This document shows, piece by piece, positions 51,896 through 60,852 of a stretch of 64,000 nucleotides of DNA; positions within the stretch are counted from its first letter, which is position 1, and the number at the start of each line of letters is the position of its first letter. Below the pieces are notes generated by a model. That model was not told where the DNA came from. It did no database searches and saw only the letters and a list, made by a program, of their open reading frames with translations. The DNA is from DATFVJ01 sp963712955. Its GTDB lineage: Bacteria > Actinomycetota > Actinomycetes > Streptosporangiales > Streptosporangiaceae. The stretch lies in NCBI GenBank assembly GCA_963712955.1, contig CAVQKF010000005.1, forward strand, positions 248,001 to 312,000, written 5' to 3'. Position numbers and translations under genes: made by a program.

Positions 51896-53038
51896 GTGGC
51901 CGAGGCTTACATCGTCGGAGCCGTGCGTACCCCCATCGGTAAGCGGAACGGCGGCCTTGCAGGCGTGCACTCCGCGGACCTGGCAGCGCACGTGCTCGCG
52001 GAACTCGTCAGGCGCACGGGAGTCGATCCCGCCGCGGTGGATGATGTGATCATGGGCTGCGTCTCGCAGGTCGGCCCGCAGACCTTTGATATCGCCCGCA
52101 CCGCCTGGCTTTCCGCCGGGCTGCCCGAGAACGTGCCAGGTGTCACCATCGACCGGCAGTGTGGTTCGTCGCAGCAGGCCGTCCATTTCGCCGCGCAGGC
52201 CGTGCTGTCCGGCACCCAGGATCTGGTCGTGGCTGCCGGTGTTGAGAACATGAGCACGGTCACGATGGGATCGAGCGCGGCCCTCGGGCAGGGTATGCCG
52301 CTGCCCTGGGGCAATGGCTGGGCTGAGCGGTACGGCGATCAGGAGATCTCCCAGTTCCGCGGCGCGCAGTTGATCTGCGAGAAGTGGGGCATCAAGCGGT
52401 CAGAGCTCGAGGAGTTCGCGCTTGAGAGCCACCGGCGCGCCGTCCAGGCGATCGACGAAGGCCGGTTCGAGCGGGAAATCACGCCGATCGCAGGCGTGAC
52501 TAGCGACGAGGGCCCGCGCCGCAATACCTCACTGGAGAAGATGGCGGGCCTCGAGCCACTCCGAGAGGGCTGGGAAATCACGGCGGCGGCCTCATCTCAG
52601 ATCTCGGACGGTGCCGCGGCGCTGCTGATCGCGTCCGAGGCGGCCGCCATGCGCCACGGGCTGACTCCCCGCGCCCGAATCCACTCGCTCGCCGTAACGG
52701 GCTCTGATCCTGTGTTCATGCTGACCGGGCCGATTCCAGCGACGGAGCGTGCACTCGCCGTGGCGAGCCTGGATATCTCGGACATCGATGTCTTCGAGGT
52801 CAACGAGGCGTTTGCCCCTGTGCTTGTCGCCTGGTCGGCCGACACAGGCGCTTCGCTCGCCAGGACGAACCCGAACGGCGGTGCGATCGCGCTCGGCCAT
52901 CCGCTCGGTGCGTCAGGCGCGATCTTGATGACCAAGCTGGTGCACGAACTCGAGCGCACGGGCGGCAGGTACGGGCTCCAGACGATGTGCGAGGGCGGGG
53001 GCCAGGCCAACGCCACCATCATCGAGCGCGTCGCCTGA
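51896..53038 (+). CDS. Acetyl-CoA C-acyltransferase (thiolase)
   Basis: 380 residues. The nucleophilic Cys lies in IDRQCGSSQQAVHFAAQ; the second active-site blocks are VNEAFAPV, GGAIALGHPLGASGA (His) and the terminal MCEGGGQANATI (Cys). GTG at 51896 follows AGGAGG closely. It cleaves 3-ketoacyl-CoA or joins acetyl-CoA units. The enoyl-CoA hydratase follows 15 bp later, so the two form a fatty-acid or branched-substrate beta-oxidation operon. Confidence 0.93.
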   Translation: MAEAYIVGAVRTPIGKRNGGLAGVHSADLAAHVLAELVRRTGVDPAAVDDVIMGCVSQVGPQTFDIARTAWLSAGLPENVPGVTIDRQCGSSQQAVHFAAQAVLSGTQDLVVAAGVENMSTVTMGSSAALGQGMPLPWGNGWAERYGDQEISQFRGAQLICEKWGIKRSELEEFALESHRRAVQAIDEGRFEREITPIAGVTSDEGPRRNTSLEKMAGLEPLREGWEITAAASSQISDGAAALLIASEAAAMRHGLTPRARIHSLAVTGSDPVFMLTGPIPATERALAVASLDISDIDVFEVNEAFAPVLVAWSADTGASLARTNPNGGAIALGHPLGASGAILMTKLVHELERTGGRYGLQTMCEGGGQANATIIERVA

Positions 53039-53053
53039 TCGATTTCCTTGGCC

Positions 53054-53917
53054 ATGGCTGACGCTGATGGTCCCGCTGTCGGCTATGAGGTGTCCGCGGG
53101 GGTCGCCCGCATCACCCTGAACCGTCCCGGGTACCGTAACGCGCTCAGCGCGGAGGTGGTCGATGGGCTCCTGGTGGCCTTGGACCGGGTAAGGGCCGAT
53201 GAAGCGGTCCGGGCCGTCGTTGTGACCGGCGCAGGTGAGAAGGCATTTTGCGCGGGCGGCGATCTCGGTGACCTCGCCAAACTGGGGGAGGCTCGCCTCA
53301 AAGCGGATGCTGACGGTGCGGCGGGGGCTGACGGTGCGACGGGTGCTGACGGTGCGGCGGGGGCTGACGGTGCGGCGGTGGAAAGCAGCGGGCCGTTCCG
53401 GCTATTCTCCGCGTTTCGCGATCTCGGCAAGCCAATCATCGCCCGCGTCGCCGGGCACGCCCTCGGCGGCGGGCTTGGGCTCGCGGCCTCGTGCGACATC
53501 GCGATCGCGGCCGACGACATCAGGCTAGGCACACCAGAGATCAACGTAGGCCTATGGCCAATGATGATCATGTGCATCCTGAACAGGAACATCGCGCCCA
53601 AGCAAGCGTTCATGCTCTACTACACCGGGCAGTTGATCAGCGCCGCCGAGGCCGTGAGAGTCGGTCTTCTCACCGAAGCCGTCCCGCGGGCCAACCTGGA
53701 CAAGCGGGTGAACGAGCTCGCCGGCCTGATCGCAGGGAAAAGCCCGGCGGCGCTCAGGCTCGGCAGGGCTGCCTTCTTCGAAATCGAGGGCAAGCCGCTG
53801 CGCGATCAGCTCGGCCACCTGCTCGAGCAGCTCGCGGTGCTTGCCGCCACCGATGATGCACGGGAGGGGATCGCCGCGTTCCTGGAAAAGCGCCCGCCGC
53901 GCTTCACAGGGAACTGA
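53054..53917 (+). CDS. Enoyl-CoA hydratase/isomerase family protein with a repeat insertion
   Basis: 287 residues of the crotonase fold: RITLNRPGYRNALSAE, the oxyanion-hole segments AFCAGGDLGDL and RVAGHALGGGLGLAASCDIAIA, then LGTPEINVGLWP where Glu is in the catalytic position. Between about residues 80 and 115 is a GADGAA/GADGAT insertion encoded by an 18-bp array, absent from typical homologues and located in the surface loop after the first oxyanion element. Substrate unknown. Confidence 0.88.
   Translation: MADADGPAVGYEVSAGVARITLNRPGYRNALSAEVVDGLLVALDRVRADEAVRAVVVTGAGEKAFCAGGDLGDLAKLGEARLKADADGAAGADGATGADGAAGADGAAVESSGPFRLFSAFRDLGKPIIARVAGHALGGGLGLAASCDIAIAADDIRLGTPEINVGLWPMMIMCILNRNIAPKQAFMLYYTGQLISAAEAVRVGLLTEAVPRANLDKRVNELAGLIAGKSPAALRLGRAAFFEIEGKPLRDQLGHLLEQLAVLAATDDAREGIAAFLEKRPPRFTGN
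53310..53383. repeat. 18-bp tandem repeat (4 copies) in the crotonase gene
   Basis: GCTGACGGTGCGGCGGGG-like units, each coding GADGAA or GADGAT, in frame. Confidence 0.88.
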
Positions 53918-54008
53918 TCCTGCCAGGCGCGGGCGGCCTGGCCCCCGGGTGCATCGATCGATTCAGGGGCGTGCGGGCGGCGCTCACCGGCGTTGGGGGC
54001 CCCGCGGC

Positions 54009-54575
54009 CTAGCGGCGATCCTGCCCGTCAGTGCGTTGCCCAGGCACGTGCCCGTCGGCAGTGCTGCGAAGTTCGCCCGCCAGCCGGGCGAGCGCCTGAG
54101 CACGGGCGTGTTCGGTGACCGTGAAAGGTGCCCACCGCCGCCATACGCTGACGCGGCCGGATCCGGGCACCCCGACGGCCAGCCGGTGCGGCGGCGGCTC
54201 TCCGGGTGCCGCGGCGACGACCTGGCCCGCTTCCTGGGCGCCGAGCAGGCTGGCCAGCGCCCGGCCGGGCTGGTCCGGACGCCGTGCCAGCCCGGCAGCG
54301 ATGTCGAGCGCGCGTGCGGGAGCGTCCACAAGCGCGTACGGGTCGGTTCTTGAAATCGAAATCTCAGGGCTGATCTCGTGCAGAGCGCAGATCAGCGACC
54401 CGAGCACGGTCACGTCCGGCATGTCGACCACCAGATCATCGGTGACCGTGGTCGCGTCCTTGCCATGCACGGCGAGGCTCAGGATATTCACGTCGTGCTC
54501 GGCGAGTGCGGTGGCGAGCGCGGCAAGGCCGCCCGGATTGTCGGGCAGATCGACCCGGAGCTTGTACAGCGGCAT
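54009..54575 (-). CDS. ACT-domain protein
   Basis: 188 residues. An N-terminal ACT domain (LYKLRVDLPDNPGGLAALATALAEHDVNILSLAVHG) with the usual D-x-P-G ligand loop, followed by a second, less clear domain ending in a basic tail. ATG at 54575 has AGGAGG 6 nt upstream. It probably senses an amino acid; no enzyme domain is attached. Convergent with the crotonase gene. Confidence 0.82.
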   Translation of the reverse strand: MPLYKLRVDLPDNPGGLAALATALAEHDVNILSLAVHGKDATTVTDDLVVDMPDVTVLGSLICALHEISPEISISRTDPYALVDAPARALDIAAGLARRPDQPGRALASLLGAQEAGQVVAAAPGEPPPHRLAVGVPGSGRVSVWRRWAPFTVTEHARAQALARLAGELRSTADGHVPGQRTDGQDRR

Positions 54576-54728
54576 ACCCAACCTCCTGACTGTCGAATCT
54601 GCGGTCCAGAGACCCAGGCTGCGGGAGAATTGTTACCGATGTGCTTCTGGCGCGTGACGTCAACGTGACGGCAGGCGCGCCTGGCGGCGCTGACCCGGAT
54701 CCCCGGGCAGCACCGCCTGGCACCCCGG

Positions 54729-56657
54729 TCAGCTGAAACTGCGGTGCACGTTGTCCCGCGCCGATGGTCCCGGCTCGGCGGCGCTGATCCAGGGGCCGTC
54801 CGTCGAGGGATCGACGATGCCTTCCTCGAGCCACGTGTAACGGCCGCCGAGCACCTTCTTGGCGATCCGCACATCGAGAGCGTCCGTGTTGTCCCACAGC
54901 TCGGAGAACAGCTCGCCTATCCGCACTCGCGCCTGCCTGCAGAACACGTCCGCCAGCTCGCGCGAGGTGGCTGCGCGGCCATCCGACCCTCCATCGGCGG
55001 CGTCCTTCTGGGCGCGCACACAGGCCGCGCTCATCGCGAACAGTTCCGCGCCGATGTCCACGATCCGCCCGAGGAAGCCCTGCTTGCGCTCGAGCTTGCC
55101 CTGCCAGCGCGACATGCCATAGAAGGTCACACGGGCGAGCCGGCGTGACGTGCGCTCCACATACCGCACGTGTGTCGCCAGCGGTCCAAACTCACCGTAC
55201 GCGCCTGGCCGCTGGCCCGCACCGGTCACAAGCGTGGGCAGCCAGCGGGCGTAGAACCCGCCAGCCTTGCGGGCGGCACGTGCCTTACGGCCGAAGTCAG
55301 CGCCCGGCTCGATGAGGTCACCGGCCACCGACAGGTGCGTGTCCACCGCTTCGCGGGCGATGAACAGGTGCATGATCTCGGTCGAGCCCTCGAAGATCCG
55401 GTTGATCCGTAGGTCGCGGAGCATCTGCTCGGCGGGCACGCCGCGCTCGCCACGGGCGGCGAGTGACGCTGCGGTCTCGTACCCGCGGCCGCCGCGGATC
55501 TGGACAAGCTCATCCGCGATGAGCCAGGCCATCTCCGACGCGAACAGCTTGGCGAGCGCGGCCTCGATGCGGATGTCGTTTCGCTTGTCGTCGGCAAGCT
55601 GGCTGGCGAGGTCAACCATGGCCTCGAGCGCGTAGCTTGTCGCCGCTATGAACGAGATCTTCTTCGAGATGGCCTCGTGCTCGCCGACTGGCCGGCCCCA
55701 CTGAACGCGCTCAGCCGACCACTCCCTGGCGATCTTGAGCGACCATTTGCCCGCCGACGCACACAGCGCCGGTAGCGACAGGCGCCCGGTGTTCAGCGTG
55801 GTCAGGGCGATCTTCAGGCCCTGGCCTTCCTTGCCGATGAGACTGGCCGCAGGCACCCGGACCTGATGGAACCGGGTCACGCCGTTCTCGAGCCCGCGCA
55901 GCCCCATGAACGCGTTCCTGTTCTCCACGGTGATTCCCTCGGCGTCGCCCTCGACGACGAACGCGGTGATGCCACCCCGGTGCCCGTCGCTTCGTGGCAC
56001 CTGGGCCATAACGACGAGCAGGTCACCGACCACGCCGTTGGTGGTCCAGAGCTTCACCCCATTGAGGACGTACTCGGTGCCGTCTTCTGATGGGACCGCC
56101 GTGGTATGCAGCCGCGCGGGGTCGGAACCCACGTCGGGCTCGGTGAGCAGGAACGCACTGATCTCACCACGCGCGCATCGCGGCAGGAATCGCTGCTTCT
56201 GCTCCTCGGTGCCGAAGAGCGCGACGGGCTGCGGTACGCCGATCGACTGGTGGGCGGAGAGCAGGGCGCCGAGTGCGGGAGACGCGGAGCCGATGACCAC
56301 CAGCGCCCGGTTGTAGTAGAGCTGCGAGAGCCCGAGGCCGCCGTACTTCTTCGGGATCTTCATCCCGAACGCGCCGAGCGCGGCGAGGCCCTTGACGACC
56401 TCGGCGGGAATCTCGGCGTTCTGCTCGATCTGCACGCTGTCCACCCGGGTCTGGCAGAAGTCGAGCAACCGGGCACAGTACTCCTCACCCGCAAGACTGA
56501 CGTCGGCTGCCGGCGTCGGGTGGGGGTGGATGAGCCCCAGCTGAAGATCACCGAGGAACAGTTGCTTGCCGAAACTTGGCCTGGACCATTCGGCCTCGCG
56601 AGCGGCCTCGGCGACCTTGCGGGCTTGGCGCTCATCGACGGGTTGCACGGCTGCCAT
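54729..56657 (-). CDS. Large acyl-CoA dehydrogenase (FadE-like)
   Basis: 642 residues. A standard ACAD core (about 60-440; ALSAHQ, FLLTEPDVGSDPA, NGVKLWTTNGV, RINRIFEGSTEIMHLFIA with the catalytic Glu of the EGT type) is followed by an extra 200-residue C-terminal domain as in very-long-chain or mycobacterial FadE enzymes. ATG at 56657 follows GGGAG. FAD-dependent alpha,beta-desaturation of acyl-CoA. Works with the nearby thiolase and hydratase by pathway, though on the opposite strand. Confidence 0.92.
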   Translation of the reverse strand: MAAVQPVDERQARKVAEAAREAEWSRPSFGKQLFLGDLQLGLIHPHPTPAADVSLAGEEYCARLLDFCQTRVDSVQIEQNAEIPAEVVKGLAALGAFGMKIPKKYGGLGLSQLYYNRALVVIGSASPALGALLSAHQSIGVPQPVALFGTEEQKQRFLPRCARGEISAFLLTEPDVGSDPARLHTTAVPSEDGTEYVLNGVKLWTTNGVVGDLLVVMAQVPRSDGHRGGITAFVVEGDAEGITVENRNAFMGLRGLENGVTRFHQVRVPAASLIGKEGQGLKIALTTLNTGRLSLPALCASAGKWSLKIAREWSAERVQWGRPVGEHEAISKKISFIAATSYALEAMVDLASQLADDKRNDIRIEAALAKLFASEMAWLIADELVQIRGGRGYETAASLAARGERGVPAEQMLRDLRINRIFEGSTEIMHLFIAREAVDTHLSVAGDLIEPGADFGRKARAARKAGGFYARWLPTLVTGAGQRPGAYGEFGPLATHVRYVERTSRRLARVTFYGMSRWQGKLERKQGFLGRIVDIGAELFAMSAACVRAQKDAADGGSDGRAATSRELADVFCRQARVRIGELFSELWDNTDALDVRIAKKVLGGRYTWLEEGIVDPSTDGPWISAAEPGPSARDNVHRSFS

Positions 56658-56831
56658 GACAGCTCCCAATTCTTGGTATAGGTATACGAAGTCTAAGTTA
56701 CTCCTCAGTCGTACTCGCCGGTAGGGCACGCTGGAACCTATCCGGCGTGACAAAAAGATCCTTAACGGCCGCGCAGGTGACGCCCCCGGGCCGGTGCGGT
56801 CGGCCGGGGGTCAGACAGGCCTGGCTGCCGG

Positions 56832-58292
56832 TCACGAGGCGTTCGGGAGCCAGATCCGGACGATGGTGCCCCGGCCCGGCGCCGATTCGAGCATCGCCTG
56901 GCCGCCGTGCGCCCTGGCGATCGCCTGCACGATTGACAGTCCGAGGCCAGCGCCGGCTGATCCCGCCGAATGCGGGCCGCTGCTCTGCCAGCCGCGCATG
57001 CCGCGGTGAAACCGGTCGAAGGCCCGTGCGGCGTCTTCCGCGGACATGCCCGGCCCGGCGTCGGCGACCTCGATGACCGCGCCGTTCCCGGCCCTGGCCA
57101 GCCCCACCGTCACCGGCGTCGCCGGGCTCGTGTGCTCCCGCACGTTGGCGAGCAGGTTGGCGAGCACCTGGCGCAGGCGAGGTTCGTCCGCCACCGCGAT
57201 GATCCGGTTAGGGGCCTCCACCTTGATCGGCCTGCCGGGCTCGACCGCCGCGGCGTCCGCGGCGGCGTCGCTGACCACCGCGGCGAGGTCGCACTCCGTC
57301 AGGTCGAGGGATGACGTCCGGTCGAGCCTGGCGAGTTCGAGCAGTTCGGCGACGAGCATGCTCATCCGGCTGGTCTCCTCCTCTATGCGGCGCATCGCGT
57401 GCGGCAGTTCGCCAGGTCCGAGCGCGCCCTGCCGGTAGAGCTCGGCGTACCCGCGAATGGTGGTGAGGGGGGTGCGTAGCTCGTGCGACGCGTCCGCGGC
57501 GAAGGTGCGTATCTTCTGTTCCGAGTGCCAGCGGGCGGCGAACGCGTGCTGGATCCGGTCGAGCATCGTGTTGATGGCCCCGGCCAGGCGGCCGGTTTCT
57601 GTACCCGCAACGGCGTCTGGCATCCGGGCGGTGAGGTCCCCGCTCTCGGTGATGCTGTCAGCCGCGGTGGCCATCCGGCCGAGTGGCGCGAGCCCGCGGC
57701 CGATCAGCCACCGCCCGCCGAGGGCGAGCAGCACGATCAGCGCCGCGCCGGTGATCAGCTCGGCGAGGATGACGCCGCGCAGCGGATCGCTGAAGTCGGC
57801 CAGTGGCCGCGCGACGACGATGACGAGGCGCCCGCCGCCTGGAACCGCCAGGCCAGCATTGCTCACCTGCCGCGCGGCGACCCTCCTTGCCACGGCGCGG
57901 AGCTTCGTGCCGTCTTGGAGGGTGATTGTGAACGGTGGGTGGACGGCGAGACTGGCGAACTGGCCGAGGCTCATCTGGCCGAGGCTGGTTTGCAGCTCGT
58001 CCGAGAGATGATCGCGGGTGACCAGCGTGACCGCGCCGGTCCGCGGCGCGTAGACGGCGGCGAGGTAGTCTCCCTGTGCGTTGGTGAGCTGCTCCGGCGT
58101 ATGGGACGCGGCGGTTCTCAGCTGCGCGTTGAACTGCCCGCCAAGCCGGTTTCCCAGCACGGCCGCGGTGACCACGCCCATGATCACCAGGAACGCCGTG
58201 GTGATGGCGATCAGGCCGATGAGCAGGCGGGCACGCAGCGACAGCCGTCCGGCGGCCGCATCCGGCGGGCGTCCCTGGCCTGCTGAGCTCAT
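56832..58292 (-). CDS. Two-component sensor histidine kinase
   Basis: 486 residues: helix 1 (LLIGLIAITTAFLVIMGVVTAAV), an extracytoplasmic sensor of about 130 residues, helix 2 (ILAELITGAALIVLLALGG), HAMP, then HisKA with the phospho-His in FAADASHELRTPLTTIRGYAEL, and HATPase_c with N box LANLLANVREHT and G box GLGLSIVQAIARAHGG. ATG overlaps the response-regulator stop (ATGA). Signal unknown. Confidence 0.95.
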   Translation of the reverse strand: MSSAGQGRPPDAAAGRLSLRARLLIGLIAITTAFLVIMGVVTAAVLGNRLGGQFNAQLRTAASHTPEQLTNAQGDYLAAVYAPRTGAVTLVTRDHLSDELQTSLGQMSLGQFASLAVHPPFTITLQDGTKLRAVARRVAARQVSNAGLAVPGGGRLVIVVARPLADFSDPLRGVILAELITGAALIVLLALGGRWLIGRGLAPLGRMATAADSITESGDLTARMPDAVAGTETGRLAGAINTMLDRIQHAFAARWHSEQKIRTFAADASHELRTPLTTIRGYAELYRQGALGPGELPHAMRRIEEETSRMSMLVAELLELARLDRTSSLDLTECDLAAVVSDAAADAAAVEPGRPIKVEAPNRIIAVADEPRLRQVLANLLANVREHTSPATPVTVGLARAGNGAVIEVADAGPGMSAEDAARAFDRFHRGMRGWQSSGPHSAGSAGAGLGLSIVQAIARAHGGQAMLESAPGRGTIVRIWLPNAS

Positions 58293-59077
58293 CCCCCGTC
58301 CCTGCCGGGGGCCGCCACGCCGTGTGCGGGCGGGTTCGCCGTGGATGGCACGGCTGGGCGCAGAGCGTAGCCGACCCCGCGCTGAGTGTGGATCAGCGGC
58401 GGGCCGAGGGGGTCGAGCTTGCGCCGCAGGTAGCTGACGTATGTCTCCACGATCTGCGACTGCCCGCCGTAGTCCCAGCCCCAGACGTGCTCGAGCAGCT
58501 GTGCCCGGGTGAGGACCCGGCCCGGATGCCGCATCATGAAGGTGAGCAGCCGGAACTCGGTTGGCGAGAGCTCGAGCTCGGTGCCGCCCCTGCGTGCCGT
58601 CCACCGCGCTTCGTCGAGCTCGAGGTCGGCGACCCGGAGCACATCGGCGCCGCCGAGTCCGCCCGCGCCGCCTGTCTCGTCCGGCCCATCCGCGGCGCGG
58701 ACCCGGCGCAGCACCGCGCGTATGCGCGCCACCAGGGCCTCGACGGAAAACGGCTTGGTGACGTAATCGTCACCGCCGAGCGCGAGGCCGGTGACCGTGT
58801 CCGACGACGTGTCGCGGGCGGTCAGGAAGATCACCGGCACCTGGTTTCCCCCGGCGCGGAGCCTGCGGCAGACCTCGAAGCCGTCCAGATCCGGCAGCAT
58901 CACGTCGAGCACGACGAGGTCAGGCTGCCCTGCCTGGGCCTGGTGGAGTGCGTCAGCCCCGGTCGCGGACGTGGTCACGGTGAAGCCATGGAACCGCAGC
59001 GCGATCTGGACGAGCTCACGGATGTTCAGCTCGTCGTCCACCACGAGCACCCTGGGAAGCCGGTCACCAGCTGTCAT
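58289..59077 (-). CDS. OmpR/PhoB-family response regulator
   Basis: About 262 residues: receiver domain (VLVVDDELNIRELV, phospho-Asp in VVLDVMLPDLDG, Lys in DDYVTKPF) and a C-terminal winged helix (LSPTEFRLLTFMMRHPGRVLTRAQLLEHVWG). The linker holds a Gly/Ala-rich stretch. ATG at 59077 is used; ATG at 59092 is equally possible. Coupled by ATGA to its sensor kinase. Confidence 0.94.
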   Translation of the reverse strand: MTAGDRLPRVLVVDDELNIRELVQIALRFHGFTVTTSATGADALHQAQAGQPDLVVLDVMLPDLDGFEVCRRLRAGGNQVPVIFLTARDTSSDTVTGLALGGDDYVTKPFSVEALVARIRAVLRRVRAADGPDETGGAGGLGGADVLRVADLELDEARWTARRGGTELELSPTEFRLLTFMMRHPGRVLTRAQLLEHVWGWDYGGQSQIVETYVSYLRRKLDPLGPPLIHTQRGVGYALRPAVPSTANPPAHGVAAPGRDGG

Positions 59078-59204
59078 AGCACTGCCAATCATGACCGAAT
59101 GCCACACATGTGCGATACCTGGCGCGCCCGCTCCGGGGCGCGGCTAGCCCGCTATCCCGCCTGCTCAAAGCGGGATCGGCGGCCACCGGCGCTCCGCGGA
59201 GCGG

Positions 59205-59901
59205 TCAGCTGGACGACGAAGGGTCCGGGGCGGCGGACTGGCCGGTTGCGGGCTTCTTCGGCACGATGATCAGTCGTGCGCCGCGGGCCGAGACGTGCTC
59301 GGGACCGCCGACGAACACGGGGTCGCCTGTCGCGAGGCCTGAGGGGCTGGACCTGGCTCCATCCTTGCGGACGATCGTGTTGCTCATCAGCGTCCATGCC
59401 CAGGTGGTGCCGTCAGCGGCGCGTACGGTCACGTTCTTGCTGCTGGCCGCCACGATGACGCCTCGCTCGAAGGCGATCTCGCCGAACCCACCGGCCGTCG
59501 CGCGCACGGTGAACTCGCCGTGCAGGCCGCGCAGGCGCCGCAGAATCCTGGCGACGCGCCCGGCCCGGGTGCCAGCGGCGCCGGCTGAGGCGGCCCCGGA
59601 TGAGGTGGCGGCACCAGAGGCCGGCGAGCTGGCTCCGCTGAGCGCCGTACTGAGGAGCGGGGCCTGGCCGCTTGACGGGGAGCCGCTGCCCGCCAGGTCG
59701 AGCCCGGCGATCGCCCCGCCGCCCGCCACAACCGCGGCCGCGGCGATGCCCGGCTGTCCACCGCAGGGCCTTGTGGCGATGCCTGGCGGGCCTGCCCGTA
59801 AGACCGGTCATCGCGGGCACTGGCTGAGTCACATCCGTGGGCCCGTACGATGATCGATAACTATCGCGTTGTGGCTGATTTCCCCAGTTCATGTGGTCCA
59901 T
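59205..59901 (-). CDS. Membrane-anchored DUF5666-like protein, frameshifted near the anchor
   Basis: The exported part (GRVARILRRLRGLHGEFTVRATAGGFGEIAFERGVIVAASSKNVTVRAADGTTWAWTLMSNTIVRK) repeats beta-strand units as in DUF5666 proteins. Its frame alone begins at a GTG (59729) inside a hydrophobic helix. In the next frame, MDHMNWGNQPQRDSYR ... RHRHKALRWTAG reads into the same helix, so deleting one G of the GGG at 59749-59751 gives a natural cytoplasmic tail plus anchor (WTAGIAAAAVVAGGGAIAGL). Either the base is an error or the gene is broken. It is upstream of the two-component system on the same strand. Confidence 0.68.
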
Positions 59902-60021
59902 GCTTGTTAGAGTGGCAGGCTGACCTGGGACGACGAGCGGCGTAACCTGGGAGATCACTGGGAGTGCGCTTCACGTTCCCCGAGCCACAGAAGACGAGCC
60001 GACCGCAAGAACGGGACATTT

Positions 60022-60807
60022 GTGTCTGAGAACATGACTGGCAGCACGGGGATGGCGGAATCTGCCGACGGGTCTGATCTCGTTCAGCCCAGTGCCGGGG
60101 TGGATGCCCTGGAGAATCACCTCGGGGGTGAGGACGCCCGCAACTACCGGCGATACGAGCGCGACACGATCGCCCCGCATGTCGGAAGCTCGATGCTGGA
60201 GATCGGTTCTGGGCTCGGCACCTTCTCCGCGCAGTTCCTGCCGCGTCTTGCCCGCCTGGTGGTCAGTGACAGCGATCCGTACTGCGTTGAGCAGTTGTCC
60301 AAACGCTACGAGGCTGACCCGAATGTTCAGGTCCTCGAGCTTGTTCTTCCTGCGGACATACCGCTGAGCGAGCCGGTGGACACCGTGGTCACCATGAACG
60401 TGCTCGAGCACATCGTCGATGACGTTGCCGCGCTGCGCTGCCTGGCGCGCGCGACGAAGCCTGGCGGCAGGATCGTTATCTGGGTTCCTGGATACCCGCA
60501 GCTCTACGGTGACTTCGACCGGAAGGTGGGGCACGTCCGCAGGTACACCCCGAAGACGATGGAGGCCGCGGTGACGGCGGCGGGGCTGTCCATCGACGTC
60601 CTGCGGCCGATCAACATGCTTGGTGGGATCGCCTGGTGGTTCGCGGTGCGCCGGGCGCGCGTCAGCTACCCGAACCCGCGCGTCGTCCGCGCCTACGACC
60701 GGCTCGTCGTGCCCACCACCCGGTTTATCGAGCGCCTCGTGCGGCCGCCTTTCGGGCAGACGGTGTTCTGCGTCGCCCGGGTACCTGAGCACGACGAACG
60801 CGGCTGA
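60022..60807 (+). CDS. Class I SAM-dependent methyltransferase
   Basis: 261 residues. Motif I MLEIGSGLGTFSAQFL, strand-2 acid LVVSDSDPY, motif IV VVTMNVLEHIVDDVAALRCL, post-motif PGGRIVIWVPGYPQLYG, then a C-terminal cap ending VFCVARV. GTG at 60022. The pattern is that of type-11 methyltransferases often found in glycan or lipid loci; substrate unknown. Confidence 0.85.
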   Translation: MSENMTGSTGMAESADGSDLVQPSAGVDALENHLGGEDARNYRRYERDTIAPHVGSSMLEIGSGLGTFSAQFLPRLARLVVSDSDPYCVEQLSKRYEADPNVQVLELVLPADIPLSEPVDTVVTMNVLEHIVDDVAALRCLARATKPGGRIVIWVPGYPQLYGDFDRKVGHVRRYTPKTMEAAVTAAGLSIDVLRPINMLGGIAWWFAVRRARVSYPNPRVVRAYDRLVVPTTRFIERLVRPPFGQTVFCVARVPEHDERG

Positions 60808-60852
60808 GCGGGCCGAACACAGCGCTCCAGCAGCCGCCCGGCATGCCGGCGG

